Origin: Variovorax paradoxus
Lineage (GTDB): Bacteria; Pseudomonadota; Gammaproteobacteria; Burkholderiales; Burkholderiaceae_C
DNA: 64,000 nucleotides
Assembly: GCF_018614875.1 (NCBI RefSeq)
Contig: NZ_JAGGNW010000002.1
Span: 248,001-312,000 of the forward strand
Direction: 5' to 3'
Below the pieces are notes generated by a model. The model ran no database searches. It saw nothing but the letters and a program-made list of their open reading frames with translations, and was not told where the DNA came from. The position numbers and the translations under genes were made by a program. Below are positions 37,729 to 46,208 of the stretch, piece after piece. Position 1 is the first letter of the stretch; every line of letters begins with the position of its first letter.

Positions 37729-38241
37729 ATGGCAAAAATCGATCGACTGATGGTGGGCGAATCGCTCGTTGGCGACGGCAACGAAGTCGCCCATATCGAC
37801 CTGATCATCGGCCCGCGCGGCAGCGCTGCCGAGACAGCCTTCGCGAACGCGTTGACCAACAACAAGGACGGCTTCACTTCGCTGCTCGCGGTCGTGGCTC
37901 CCAACCTGCTGACCAAACCGGCCACCGTGATGTTCAACAAAGTGACCATCAAGGGCGCCAAGCAGGCGGTGCAGATGTTCGGGCCGGCGCAGCGCGCCGT
38001 GGCGCTGGCGGTGGCCGACAGCGTCGAGGATGGCACCATCCCCATGGCGGAGGCGGACAACCTGTTCATCTGCGTCGGCGTGTTCATCCACTGGCTTGCC
38101 GACGACGACAAGAAGATCCAGGACTACAACTACCAGGCCACCCGCGAGTCCATCAAGCGCGCAGTGTCCGGCTCGCCGACCGCCGCCGAGGTGGTGGACA
38201 AGAAGGGCACGACGGCGCATCCGTTCGCTGCCCACCTCTGA
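37729..38241 (+). CDS. fae: 5,6,7,8-tetrahydromethanopterin hydro-lyase (formaldehyde-activating enzyme)
   Basis: A 170-residue enzyme that condenses formaldehyde with H4MPT, the entry step of the pathway. The catalytic His is present in [14 protein letters not shown] (H22; H17 in Methylorubrum numbering). Conserved [14 protein letters not shown] and [12 protein letters not shown] follow. AGAGGAGA precedes the ATG and is part of an 11-base palindrome, CCTCTGAGAGG. The 83-base spacer before it may carry its own promoter, as Fae is usually very abundant. An intrinsic terminator follows. Confidence 0.97.
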   Translation: MAKIDRLMVGESLVGDGNEVAHIDLIIGPRGSAAETAFANALTNNKDGFTSLLAVVAPNLLTKPATVMFNKVTIKGAKQAVQMFGPAQRAVALAVADSVEDGTIPMAEADNLFICVGVFIHWLADDDKKIQDYNYQATRESIKRAVSGSPTAAEVVDKKGTTAHPFAAHL

Positions 38242-38253
38242 GCCCCGCAAACA

Positions 38254-38284
38254 AAAACCGACGCGTGAACCGCGTCGGTTTTTT
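38254..38284 (+). terminator. Intrinsic terminator after fae
   Basis: The stem CCGACGCG-TGAAC-CGCGTCGG (38258-38278) is flanked by A and T runs (AAAAA and TTTTTT). It ends the mptG-fae transcription unit and faces the convergent folB-like gene. Confidence 0.9.
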
Positions 38285-38298
38285 CTTCGTCCTGCCGT

Positions 38299-38730
38299 TC
38301 AGTGCTTTGCGGGCACCATGCCGCTGGCAAGGAAGTTCAGCACGGTCGCACCGTGGACCTGCTTCGATGCGTGGTGCGTGGGCGCGTGGCGTTCGATCTG
38401 CACGCCCACGGCCTGCACGTCGTCGAACTTGCGCGGCTTCACGACCTTCACGCGGACCCAGCTGGCGCCGAACTCGTCGATGAGGATGTCGGCAATGGTC
38501 TCGGCAAAGGCCTCGAGCAGTTGCAGCCGGTGCTCGGCCATGAGCCGCACCAGCCGCTCGCGCACCACGCCGTAGTCGATGGTGTCGCCGATGCGGTCCG
38601 TGTCGCAGGCGCGTGCGCGAGGCACTCCGGCGTGCACGTCGATCAACAGTGGCTGCGGATGATGCAGTTCGGAGTCGTGGATGCCGATCACCGTCTGTCC
38701 GCTGAAGCCCTCGATGAAGATCAGGTCCAT
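38299..38730 (-). CDS. Dihydroneopterin aldolase-like protein (FolB paralogue)
   Basis: A 143-residue pterin enzyme. It shows the family start MDLIFIEGFSGQTVIGIHDSE, the helix with LLEAFAETIADILIDEFG, and the catalytic-Lys segment VRVKVVKPRKFDDVQAVGV. It would cleave dihydroneopterin to hydroxymethylpterin for H4MPT (and possibly folate). The ATG at 38730 fits E. coli FolB; in-frame TTG 38826 or ATG 38874 would add 32 or 48 residues and lie closer to the predicted sigma54 promoter. It is transcribed away from the divergent activator gene. Confidence 0.85.
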   Translation of the reverse strand: MDLIFIEGFSGQTVIGIHDSELHHPQPLLIDVHAGVPRARACDTDRIGDTIDYGVVRERLVRLMAEHRLQLLEAFAETIADILIDEFGASWVRVKVVKPRKFDDVQAVGVQIERHAPTHHASKQVHGATVLNFLASGMVPAKH

Positions 38731-39035
38731 GGGCGCGGCTGCCTCGGCCGTGCCGGTCGATGCATTCGAGGCAGGCGAGACATTGGAGGAAAGGTGGGCA
38801 ATGGCAGGACGCGGGCTGGTGTTCAAGTGGTGTCTCCAGTGATCGATTGTGTTTGAAAGTGTGTCTGGCGGCATGCAAGCCCACCCCGGCAGGATTCGTC
38901 AACGCAAAATGCAGGCCAGAGACCGGCCCCGCTCCGGCATTGCCAGTGCTTGGTGTTTCACCGGGTGCGCGGCAGGCCGGCAGGCACAACAATGGGCCGG
39001 CCAAGAGACATGATGGAACGCGCCGGAGAACTCCA
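38731..39035. promoter_or_regulatory. Divergent control region between folB-like gene and sigma54 activator
   Basis: A 305-base non-coding stretch (unless the folB-like gene starts at 38874). It contains a -24/-12 element on the minus strand at 38903-38918 and, nearer the activator gene, the inverted repeat GGCCGGC-N14-GCCGGCC (38975-39002). Short GAGACA/TGTCTC words occur at several points. The activator gene itself has a good ribosome binding site (GGAGAA) but no clear sigma70 promoter could be chosen. Confidence 0.5.
38903..38918 (-). promoter_or_regulatory. Sigma54 (-24/-12) promoter facing the folB-like gene
   Basis: On the minus strand TGGCCTGCATTTTGCG matches TGGCACG-N4-TTGCW at 9 of 12 positions, with GG-N10-GC spacing intact. 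Predicted transcription start near 38892. Confidence 0.5.
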
Positions 39036-41090
39036 ATGACATTGACGCTGAGGCAAGGCGATCGACACGCCGACCGTGTGCTCGACGTGGTGAGACGAGG
39101 CTTTCACGAAGAGGGCAACGACCTGGTCACGCGCTCGTGGAGCCGTTGCCTGAACCAGTACCAGCTCGATCCGGGCCGGCCGCGCGAACCTGTGATCATT
39201 GCTTCGTCGGCCTTGCAGAGCCGGCGCAATCAGCATGCCGACGTCATCGAATGCGCACGCTACGAGATGACCACGCTCTACCAGCAGCTCGCGGACGCCG
39301 AGTCCGCGGTGGTGCTGACCGACACCGACGGCGTCATCGTGCATATGGTGTCCTCGCCCGAGTTCGCCGCCGAAGCCGAGCCGATGGGCCTGCGCGCCGG
39401 CGGCATGTGGGGCGAGGCCGAAGCCGGCACCAACGGCATGGGCACCTGCCTTGCGGCCGCGCACCCGATTTCCGTGCGGCGCGAAGAGCATTTCTTCAGC
39501 CAGTTCACGCAGCTCACCTGCTCGGCCGTGCCGGTGTTCGATCCGTCCGGCGAGATCATCGCGGTGCTCGACGTGACGAGCCGCTCCAGCCTGATGCAGC
39601 AGCACGTGCTGGTGCTGCTGGGCATGACGGCGCGCATGATCGAGAACCGCCTCATCGACAAGCGCTTCTCGAACGCGCATCCGCTGCACTTCCACAGCCG
39701 TCCCGAATTCGTCTACACGCTGCATGAAGGCAAGCTCGCGGTCGGCGACGACGGGCGCATTCTCGCGGCCAATCGCAGCGCCTTGTTCCAGTTGGGCCTG
39801 CAGTCGATGGCCGAGATCCGCACGCAGCGCATCGACGACCTGTTCCAGACCTCGCTCGAAGACATCGTCCAGCGCAGCCTTTCTTCTTCGTTCCATCCGG
39901 TGGTGGCCTACCGGGCCAATGCGGCGCTGCGCTTCTTCGCGGTGGCGCGGCGGCCGGCCTCCGATGCCGCCACGCCGGCGCGCGCGCGTGCGGGCGGCGC
40001 AGCCACGGCTTCCACGGTGCCGGAGACGGGCGCCGAGTCCTTCCGTGCGCCGCTGCGGCCAGCGGCGGCGCGGGCGCCGAGCGTTCGCACCTTCAAGGAT
40101 GCGCGGCTCGTCGCGCACCTGGACACCGCACGGCGCGTGGTCGCGCGCCGCACCCCCGTGCTGCTGTGCGGCGAAACGGGCTCGGGCAAGGAAGTGTTCG
40201 CGCGCGCCATCCACGAGAGCAGCCCGCATGCCGAGGGCGCCTTCGTCGCGGTCAATTGCGCCAGCCTGCCCGAAACGCTGATCGAATCCGAACTCTTCGG
40301 CTACAAGGCTGGCGCGTTCACCGGTGCTCAGCGCAGCGGGCGGCGCGGCAAGATCCTGCAGGCCGACGGCGGTACGCTGTTCCTCGACGAAATCGCCGAC
40401 ATGCCGCTGGAGCTGCAGGCCCGGCTGCTGCGCGTGCTCGACGAGCGACAGGTCACGCCGCTGGGCACCGAGGAAACCCATCCGGTGGATTTCCAGCTCG
40501 TGAGCGCGAGCCACCAGAACCTGCCAAGCCTGGTGCGCGAAGGCCGCTTCCGCGAAGACCTCTACTACCGGCTGGCCGGCATCGAGCTCGACCTGCCCCC
40601 CTTGCGCGATCGCAGCGACAAGCGCGAACTCATCCATGACGTGCTGAAGGACGAAGGCGGCAGCGACTGCCGGCTGGGCGAAGAGGCCGAGCGCCTGCTC
40701 ATGGCCTGTTCGTGGCCCGGCAACCTGAGGCAATTGCGCCACGTGCTGCGCAGCGCCGCCGCGCTGGCCGACGGCAAGACCATCACGCGGGAGCACCTGC
40801 CTTCGCTGGCCGCGCGGCCCGCATCATCGCCGTTGGCCGCGCCAGCCCATATCGCGCTGCCTGCACTGTCCGGCCTGGCCGATGCGCCAGCGGACGCGGC
40901 GCCGTCCGATGCGGCGCCAGCCATCAAGCAACTCAACCCGATCCAGGCCAACGAGCGGCAGGTACTGCTGCAGATGCTCGAGCAGCATCGCTGGAACGTG
41001 AGCAACGTCGCCAAGGCGCTCGATGTCAGCCGCAACACCTTGTACCGAAAACTCCACAAGCTTCACATCGAGATCTCTCCACCCGATTGA
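39036..41090 (+). CDS. AcoR-like sigma54-dependent transcriptional activator
   Basis: A 684-residue regulator. An N-terminal GAF-type sensor (residues about 75-225, with GMWGEAEAGTNGMGTCLA) resembles AcoR. A linker with a PAS-like segment and an Ala-rich stretch follows. The AAA+ domain has Walker A GETGSGKE near residue 378, the sigma54-contact loop GAFTGA near residue 426 and Walker B LFLDEIADM. A Fis-type HTH ends the protein (WNVSNVAKALDVSRNTLYRKL). All parts needed to activate sigma54-RNA polymerase are intact. Its position among the H4MPT genes makes these its likely targets; the ligand is unknown. Confidence 0.9.
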   Translation: MTLTLRQGDRHADRVLDVVRRGFHEEGNDLVTRSWSRCLNQYQLDPGRPREPVIIASSALQSRRNQHADVIECARYEMTTLYQQLADAESAVVLTDTDGVIVHMVSSPEFAAEAEPMGLRAGGMWGEAEAGTNGMGTCLAAAHPISVRREEHFFSQFTQLTCSAVPVFDPSGEIIAVLDVTSRSSLMQQHVLVLLGMTARMIENRLIDKRFSNAHPLHFHSRPEFVYTLHEGKLAVGDDGRILAANRSALFQLGLQSMAEIRTQRIDDLFQTSLEDIVQRSLSSSFHPVVAYRANAALRFFAVARRPASDAATPARARAGGAATASTVPETGAESFRAPLRPAAARAPSVRTFKDARLVAHLDTARRVVARRTPVLLCGETGSGKEVFARAIHESSPHAEGAFVAVNCASLPETLIESELFGYKAGAFTGAQRSGRRGKILQADGGTLFLDEIADMPLELQARLLRVLDERQVTPLGTEETHPVDFQLVSASHQNLPSLVREGRFREDLYYRLAGIELDLPPLRDRSDKRELIHDVLKDEGGSDCRLGEEAERLLMACSWPGNLRQLRHVLRSAAALADGKTITREHLPSLAARPASSPLAAPAHIALPALSGLADAPADAAPSDAAPAIKQLNPIQANERQVLLQMLEQHRWNVSNVAKALDVSRNTLYRKLHKLHIEISPPD

Positions 41091-41109
41091 GCCCAAAGAC
41101 TCGCCAGAC

Positions 41110-41775
41110 ATGACGAACGGGGAGCCGACGGGTACGGGCAAGACCGATCCACGCGGCGCGGGGCTGGCTGCCGAACACGGAGACGAAGACGGAGAAGCAC
41201 CGCTGCCCGCATCGCCGCCGCGCTCGCGGTTGGCCTGGTGCATCACGGGTTCCGGCCACTTCCTCGAGGAATCGCTCGCGATCGCGGCGCGGCTGCCGTC
41301 GGTCGACCTGTTTCTCTCGGCCGCCGCCGAGGAGGTGCTGCCCATCTACAAGCTGCAGATCGAGGCGCTGAAGCCGCGCTTCCGTGTCTTTCGCGACAAG
41401 ACGGCCAGCGGCGTGCCGGTGGGCATGCTCTACGACGACGTCTATCACACGGTGGTGGTGGCGCCGGCCACCAGCAACACGGTGGCCAAGTGCGCATTCG
41501 GCATCAGCGACTCGCTGCCGACCAACATGTTTGCCCAGGCCGGCAAGCTCGGCATTCCTGGCATCGTGTTTGCATGCGATACGGAACCGGTGGTGGTGAC
41601 CAAGTCGCCGCACGACTGGGTCACGCTGCGTCCGCGGCGCATCGAACTGGACAACGTGGAGCGGCTGCGCGGCATCGACTTCTGCCAGGTGGTCTGCTCG
41701 CCGGCCGAACTGGAGACTGCGCTCGACGCGCGCCTGAAGGAACTCTCTCTCGCATGGAACACATCGTCTTCCTGA
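41110..41775 (+). CDS. dmrB: Dihydromethanopterin reductase, archaeal-type flavoprotein (DmrB/AfpA)
   Basis: A 221-residue flavoprotein. After a 40-residue low-complexity N-terminus comes a flavodoxin-like fold, LAWCITGSGHFLEESLAIA, with VVVAPATSNTVAKCAFGISD. This matches the DmrB/AfpA family, known from Burkholderia, that reduces dihydromethanopterin to H4MPT. Methylorubrum uses an unrelated DHFR-like DmrA instead. It lies 19 bases after the activator gene and overlaps the next gene by 22 bases. Confidence 0.86.
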   Translation: MTNGEPTGTGKTDPRGAGLAAEHGDEDGEAPLPASPPRSRLAWCITGSGHFLEESLAIAARLPSVDLFLSAAAEEVLPIYKLQIEALKPRFRVFRDKTASGVPVGMLYDDVYHTVVVAPATSNTVAKCAFGISDSLPTNMFAQAGKLGIPGIVFACDTEPVVVTKSPHDWVTLRPRRIELDNVERLRGIDFCQVVCSPAELETALDARLKELSLAWNTSSS

Positions 41776-43226
41776 CCGGGCGCCTCGCCAAAGCCAGCCT
41801 CACGCGGGTGCTGGCCGGTATCGAGGCGGCACCGTTCACATGGGAAGTGCGGGAGATCGGGCTGCAGGTGGCGGCGCTGATGACGGCCGACATGATCCGC
41901 CGCCGGGTCGCGGCCCCGGTGTTCAGCCAAGGCCAGGGCGAGGGCGCCGCGCCGCGCCGCGCCGACCGCATCATGGTGCCCGGCCGCTGCCGCGGCGACG
42001 TCGAGGCCCTGAGCCTTCACTTCGGCGTTCCGGTGGAGCGCGGCCCGCAGGAGCTGAAAGACCTGCCGCGCCACTTCAACCGCGCCGCGCGTGCCGTCGA
42101 CCTGAGCGAATACGAGGTCGCGATCTTCGCCGAGATCGTTGATGCGCCGCGGCTCTCGGTGGCGCAGATCATCGAGCGCGCCCGGCAGCTCGCGGGCGAC
42201 GGCGCCAACGTGATCGACCTGGGCTGCCTGCCCGAGACGCGCTTCGACCATCTGGCCGAGAGCGTGCAGGCGCTGAAGGCCGCGGGTTTCCAGGTCAGCG
42301 TCGATTCGAGCGACGCGCAGGAGTTGCTGCGCGGCGGCAAGGCCGGCGCCGACTACCTGCTGAGCCTCACGCTCGACAGCCTCTGGATCGCCGACGAGGT
42401 TGCGGCCACGCCGGTGCTGATACCGCGCGTTCCGGCCGATGAGGAATCGCTGTACGAAGCGGTGGCGCAGATGCAGCGCCGCGGCCGCGCCTTCCTGGCC
42501 GACTCGATCCTCGACCCGATACCCTTCGGCCTCACCGCATCCATCGTGCGCTACCACCGGCTGCGCGAGCGCTTCCCCGACGCGCCGATCATGCTGGGCG
42601 TGGGCAACCTCACGGAGCTCACCGAGGCCGACACCAGCGGCATCAACGCGGTGCTGTTCGGCATTGCCGCCGAGCTGAACGTGGCGGCCGTGCTGACCAC
42701 GCAAGTGAGCCAGCATGCGCGCCGCGCCGTGAGCGAGGCCGACTGGGCGCGCCGCATCATGCATGCCGCGGCCCGCAACGCCACCTTGCCCAAGGGCATG
42801 AGCGATGCGCTGATGACGGTGCATGCCAAGCATCCGTTTCCCGATACGCCGGAAGAAATCGGCGAGATCGCCTCGCAGGTGCGCGACCCGAATTTCCGCG
42901 TGCAGATATCGCCGCTGGGCCTGCACGTGTACAACCGCGACGGCTTGCGGCTGGGGCAGGGCGCTTTCGAACTCTGGCCGCAGCTCAAGCTGCAGGACGA
43001 CGCCGACCATGCGTTCTACATGGGCGTGGAGCTTGCGCGGGCCGAGATTGCCTGGCAGCTCGGCAAGCGCTACGTGCAGGACCAGCCGCTCGACTGGGGC
43101 TGCGCCGCGCCGCGCCCCACCGAAGACCTCGCGCGCTGGTGCGCGCCGGGAACCACCATGAAGACATCGAAGAACAACGCGGCCGAGACCGGCGCCACGG
43201 GCACCACCGCGCCATCACCCTCATGA
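41754..43226 (+). CDS. Dihydropteroate synthase-like pterin-binding protein (DUF6513)
   Basis: A 490-residue protein with an N-terminal DUF6513 region (residues 1-125) and a TIM-barrel pterin-binding domain. The barrel shows GANVIDLGCLPETRF near residue 155, VSVDSSDAQELL near residue 183 and IMLGVGNLTELTEADTSG near residue 282. It is the probable enzyme joining the pterin pyrophosphate to beta-RFAP, the H4MPT counterpart of FolP. The assignment rests on family and context. The start overlaps dmrB by 22 bases and the stop overlaps the DUF447 gene by 4. Confidence 0.83.
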   Translation: MEHIVFLTGRLAKASLTRVLAGIEAAPFTWEVREIGLQVAALMTADMIRRRVAAPVFSQGQGEGAAPRRADRIMVPGRCRGDVEALSLHFGVPVERGPQELKDLPRHFNRAARAVDLSEYEVAIFAEIVDAPRLSVAQIIERARQLAGDGANVIDLGCLPETRFDHLAESVQALKAAGFQVSVDSSDAQELLRGGKAGADYLLSLTLDSLWIADEVAATPVLIPRVPADEESLYEAVAQMQRRGRAFLADSILDPIPFGLTASIVRYHRLRERFPDAPIMLGVGNLTELTEADTSGINAVLFGIAAELNVAAVLTTQVSQHARRAVSEADWARRIMHAAARNATLPKGMSDALMTVHAKHPFPDTPEEIGEIASQVRDPNFRVQISPLGLHVYNRDGLRLGQGAFELWPQLKLQDDADHAFYMGVELARAEIAWQLGKRYVQDQPLDWGCAAPRPTEDLARWCAPGTTMKTSKNNAAETGATGTTAPSPS

Positions 43227-43804
43227 ACGACCAGATCTTCGAAGCCGTGGTGACCACCGTGGCCCCCGGCGGCAAACCGCACGTGGCGCCGATGGGCATC
43301 CGCTACCAGGAGGGCGGCATCCTGCTGATGCCGTTCAAGCCCTCGACCACGCACGACAACATCGTGGCCACGGGCCATGCGGTGCTCAACATCGTCTGCG
43401 ACACCCGTGTGTTCGCCGGCTGCGTGACGGGGCGCAAGACCTGGCCCACGCTGCCGGCCGAACATATCGAAGGCGTGCGGCTCGCCTGTGCATTGCGCCA
43501 CGTCGAACTGGAGCTGGCCGAGCAGCGTGACGACCCGCAGCGGCCGGTGCTGCGCATGGTGGCCATGCACGAAGCCACGCATGCGCCGTTTGCCGGCTTC
43601 AACCGCGCGCAGGCGGCGGTGATCGAAGGCGCCGTGCTGGTCAGCCGCCTGCGCATGCTCCCCCCCGAGAAAGTGGAAACCGAAATGACTTACCTGCAGA
43701 TCGCGATCGACAAGACCGCCGGCCCCGAAGAGCGCGAAGCCTGGGAGTGGCTGCGCGCGGCCATCGCCGAGCACCGCGCAGCGGCCCGGGAGCACACCTC
43801 ATGA
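43223..43804 (+). CDS. DUF447 family FMN-binding split-barrel protein
   Basis: A 193-residue protein starting MNDQIFEAVVTTVAPGGKPHVAPMG, which is the FMN-binding split-barrel signature of DUF447. Homologues are otherwise mostly archaeal and occur in H4MPT-containing organisms. A redox step in cofactor synthesis is plausible but unproven. It is coupled to both neighbours by 4-base overlaps. Confidence 0.82.
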   Translation: MNDQIFEAVVTTVAPGGKPHVAPMGIRYQEGGILLMPFKPSTTHDNIVATGHAVLNIVCDTRVFAGCVTGRKTWPTLPAEHIEGVRLACALRHVELELAEQRDDPQRPVLRMVAMHEATHAPFAGFNRAQAAVIEGAVLVSRLRMLPPEKVETEMTYLQIAIDKTAGPEEREAWEWLRAAIAEHRAAAREHTS

Positions 43805-44502
43805 TGCGCATGCTGGTGAGCGTGCGCAGCGTGGAGGAGGCCTTGCTCGCGGCGCGCGGCGGGGCCGACTTCATCGATTTGAAAGAGCCCAGCGACGGCG
43901 CACTGGGCGGCTTGCCGGTAGTGACCATCGGCGCCATCGTGAACGCATTGCGTGCGCACGGCATCGGCCTGCCGGTGAGCGCGACGATCGGCGATCTGCC
44001 GATGCATGCGCTGGACGGCATCCTGGCGCAGGTGGACGCGGTGGGCGCCTGCGGCGTCGACTACGTGAAGGTCGGTATCGAGCGCGGGCCCGAGGCTTTT
44101 GCGGTGCTCGATGCGCTGGCAGCCTGCAGCTGGCCGGTGGTGCCAGTCTTCATTGCCGACCACGGGCTCGATGCCGCGCTGACCGCGCACGCCTGCACGC
44201 TCGGGTTTCCGGGGCTCATGGCCGATACCGCCGACAAGCAGGCCGGCAGCCTGTTCGATGCCGTGCCGATGGCCGACCTGCGAGCCTTCCTGGCCCAGGT
44301 GCGCGCCGCGGGCCGGATGGCCGGCGTGGCGGGCGCGCTGCGCATGGTGCATGTCCCCTTGCTGCAGTCGCTGGCGCCGGATTTCGCGGGGTTTCGCAGC
44401 GCCGTCTGCGTGGCTGATCGCAAGACTGCGCTGTGCCCGCAGCGGCTTGCGGCCCTGGCCGCGCTGCTGCACGGCGAGGCGGTGGAGCCTGTGCCGGCCT
44501 GA
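43801..44502 (+). CDS. mfnB: (5-formylfuran-3-yl)methyl phosphate synthase
   Basis: A 233-residue DUF556 enzyme that makes the furan precursor of methanofuran/methylofuran from two molecules of glyceraldehyde 3-phosphate. The active-site segment FIDLKEPSDGALGG near residue 25 and DYVKVGIERG near residue 87 carry the expected lysines. It is the last gene of its plus-strand run and ends 3 bases before the convergent kinase gene. Confidence 0.91.
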   Translation: MMRMLVSVRSVEEALLAARGGADFIDLKEPSDGALGGLPVVTIGAIVNALRAHGIGLPVSATIGDLPMHALDGILAQVDAVGACGVDYVKVGIERGPEAFAVLDALAACSWPVVPVFIADHGLDAALTAHACTLGFPGLMADTADKQAGSLFDAVPMADLRAFLAQVRAAGRMAGVAGALRMVHVPLLQSLAPDFAGFRSAVCVADRKTALCPQRLAALAALLHGEAVEPVPA

Positions 44503-44505
44503 ACT

Positions 44506-45105
44506 TCAGCGCGGGATGAAGGTGGCCTCGCCCAGCAGCAGCGCACGCATGGTCGCCAGCTGGTTCTTGTGAAGCAGGGTGATCGGAAACGCCGCGTCGC
44601 CCGAGCGTTCGGCAAACTGCTGATCGACCACGCCGGCGTCGCCAAGCTCTCCCAGCGTCAGCTGCGGATCGATGGCGCACGACTTGACCAGCACCAGCTG
44701 CTCGGCATTGAGATGCTTGGCGAGGTCGAGCGCGATCGTGTCGGACGTGACGTCCCAGCCGGTGCGCGCGTCCGGCTTGTCGCGCCGCAATTCGAGCGGC
44801 AGCCACAGCGCGGTCTTGCCCCGCCGCAGCAGATCCGGGATCTCGGTCTTGCGCATGGCCAGCTGCAGCGCCGGATTCAGTGCATGCAGCTGGTAGGCCG
44901 TCTGCGCCATGGCCAGCACCGCCATGTTGTGGGCGGCCAGGTCATTGAACTGCCAGTGCGCCTGTACGCGCCGCACCTCGTCTGCAAAGGTGCCGCCGCC
45001 GCAGACCACCGTGACGCGGCCGCCGCCGATCTGCGTCAGCAGGTCGAGCCATTGCGGCAGCACCGGGTCGGCACAGAGGCTGCCGCCAATCTTGACCACC
45101 CACAT
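44506..45105 (-). CDS. Amino acid kinase family protein (MfnE-like)
   Basis: A 199-residue kinase with VVKIGGSLCADPVL at the N-terminus, VVCGGGTFADEVR near residue 37 and WDVTSDTIALDLA near residue 120, which are the nucleotide and phosphate sites of the amino acid kinase fold. In methanogens MfnE phosphorylates aminomethylfuran phosphate to the pyrophosphate for methanofuran. That role fits the mfnB neighbour and is inferred. AAGGGAG precedes the ATG; the start overlaps the upstream gene by 1 base. Confidence 0.83.
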   Translation of the reverse strand: MWVVKIGGSLCADPVLPQWLDLLTQIGGGRVTVVCGGGTFADEVRRVQAHWQFNDLAAHNMAVLAMAQTAYQLHALNPALQLAMRKTEIPDLLRRGKTALWLPLELRRDKPDARTGWDVTSDTIALDLAKHLNAEQLVLVKSCAIDPQLTLGELGDAGVVDQQFAERSGDAAFPITLLHKNQLATMRALLLGEATFIPR

Positions 45106-46208
45106 CAGTCGTGCTCCCTTTCGAACAGCGCGGCCACCGCCACGCTCGGCGCGCACACCTGTGCCCAGGTGGCCGTGCCCACGGCCGCATGGTGGGCCAC
45201 GTTCGCCACGTTGGCGCCATAGGCGGCAAAGCGGCGCGGCACGGCTCCCGCTCCTTCACCTGCCGCGGCGACGGCGGCCAGATCGGGCACCAGGAAGGCG
45301 CCGCAGCCCGCGCTCACGACCACGGCGTCGCGCGAGAGCGCATGCGCCGCCAGCACGCGGCGCAGCTGCGCACCGATGGCCCCGACCTGCGCCGCGCGCC
45401 AGGTGCGCGCCAGCTCCAGCCATTCTTCGGCGGACGCATCGCGTTCGTCCAGCCCTACCATGCGTGCGAGGCGCTGGCGCGTTGCGGCCAGGCTCTTGTC
45501 TGCGTTGTCGGCGCTCGGGTACAGGTCGTGCGCCGGATCGAGCTCGCCGCACAGCCGATAGACATCGGCCGCGGTGGCGAAGAACTCGTTCATCACGTGG
45601 CGTGCATGGCCGCGCCATTCGATGCGCTGGGCCAGCGCGCACACCGGCGTGCGCACCACGCCGTGGTAGGCCAGCTCGCCGCTCACCAGGCGCTCGGCAT
45701 CGCTGCGGCTGGTGGTCAGCACGCGCTGGTTGCCGAAGGCGATCAGGTCGGTGGTCGTGCTGCCGCTGTCGACCAGCACGCCTTCGGGGAACACCAGCGC
45801 GGCATGCCGCGCGGTCGCGAGCCAGTTGGCCGAGGCGATGTGTTCCCAGTGCCGTGCCACGTCCGCGGCAGTGGCGCACCAGCCCGCATCGCCGGCAAAG
45901 AAATGCAGCGCGTCCGGCTGCACGGGAAGCGAGGCCGCGAGCGCGGAGGCAATGCCGCGCACGCCGGCTTCGCGGTCGGGGAAGAGATCGACCATCTCGC
46001 CCGTCATGGTCACGGCATGCTGCGCGGCCGCAAGCCCGGGCCAGCGCGCGCTGGCCGCTTGCAGTGCACGCGCCAGGTGGTCGAGGCCCTGCCAGAGTGG
46101 GCAGCCCCATTGCGCCACGTCCACCACTTCGCCGCCCTGCAGCAGGCAGGCCTTGACGTGGGCGCCGCCGATGTCCCACCCGATGGTGCTGCGTTCAGGC
46201 GGCGGCAC
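45105..46208 (-). CDS. Hydantoinase/oxoprolinase-like H4MPT-linked C1 protein (MfnF-like)
   Basis: A 367-residue protein with the actin/Hsp70-type phosphate loop IGWDIGGAHVKACLL at the N-terminus and VLVDSGSTTTDLIAFG near residue 135. It belongs to the H4MPT-linked C1 transfer family of hydantoinase/oxoprolinase type, related to MfnF, which couples the activated furan to tyramine (tyrosine in bacterial methylofuran). The start is a GTG overlapping the ATP-grasp gene by 14 bases; no ATG is available. Confidence 0.82.
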   Translation of the reverse strand: MPPPERSTIGWDIGGAHVKACLLQGGEVVDVAQWGCPLWQGLDHLARALQAASARWPGLAAAQHAVTMTGEMVDLFPDREAGVRGIASALAASLPVQPDALHFFAGDAGWCATAADVARHWEHIASANWLATARHAALVFPEGVLVDSGSTTTDLIAFGNQRVLTTSRSDAERLVSGELAYHGVVRTPVCALAQRIEWRGHARHVMNEFFATAADVYRLCGELDPAHDLYPSADNADKSLAATRQRLARMVGLDERDASAEEWLELARTWRAAQVGAIGAQLRRVLAAHALSRDAVVVSAGCGAFLVPDLAAVAAAGEGAGAVPRRFAAYGANVANVAHHAAVGTATWAQVCAPSVAVAALFEREHD

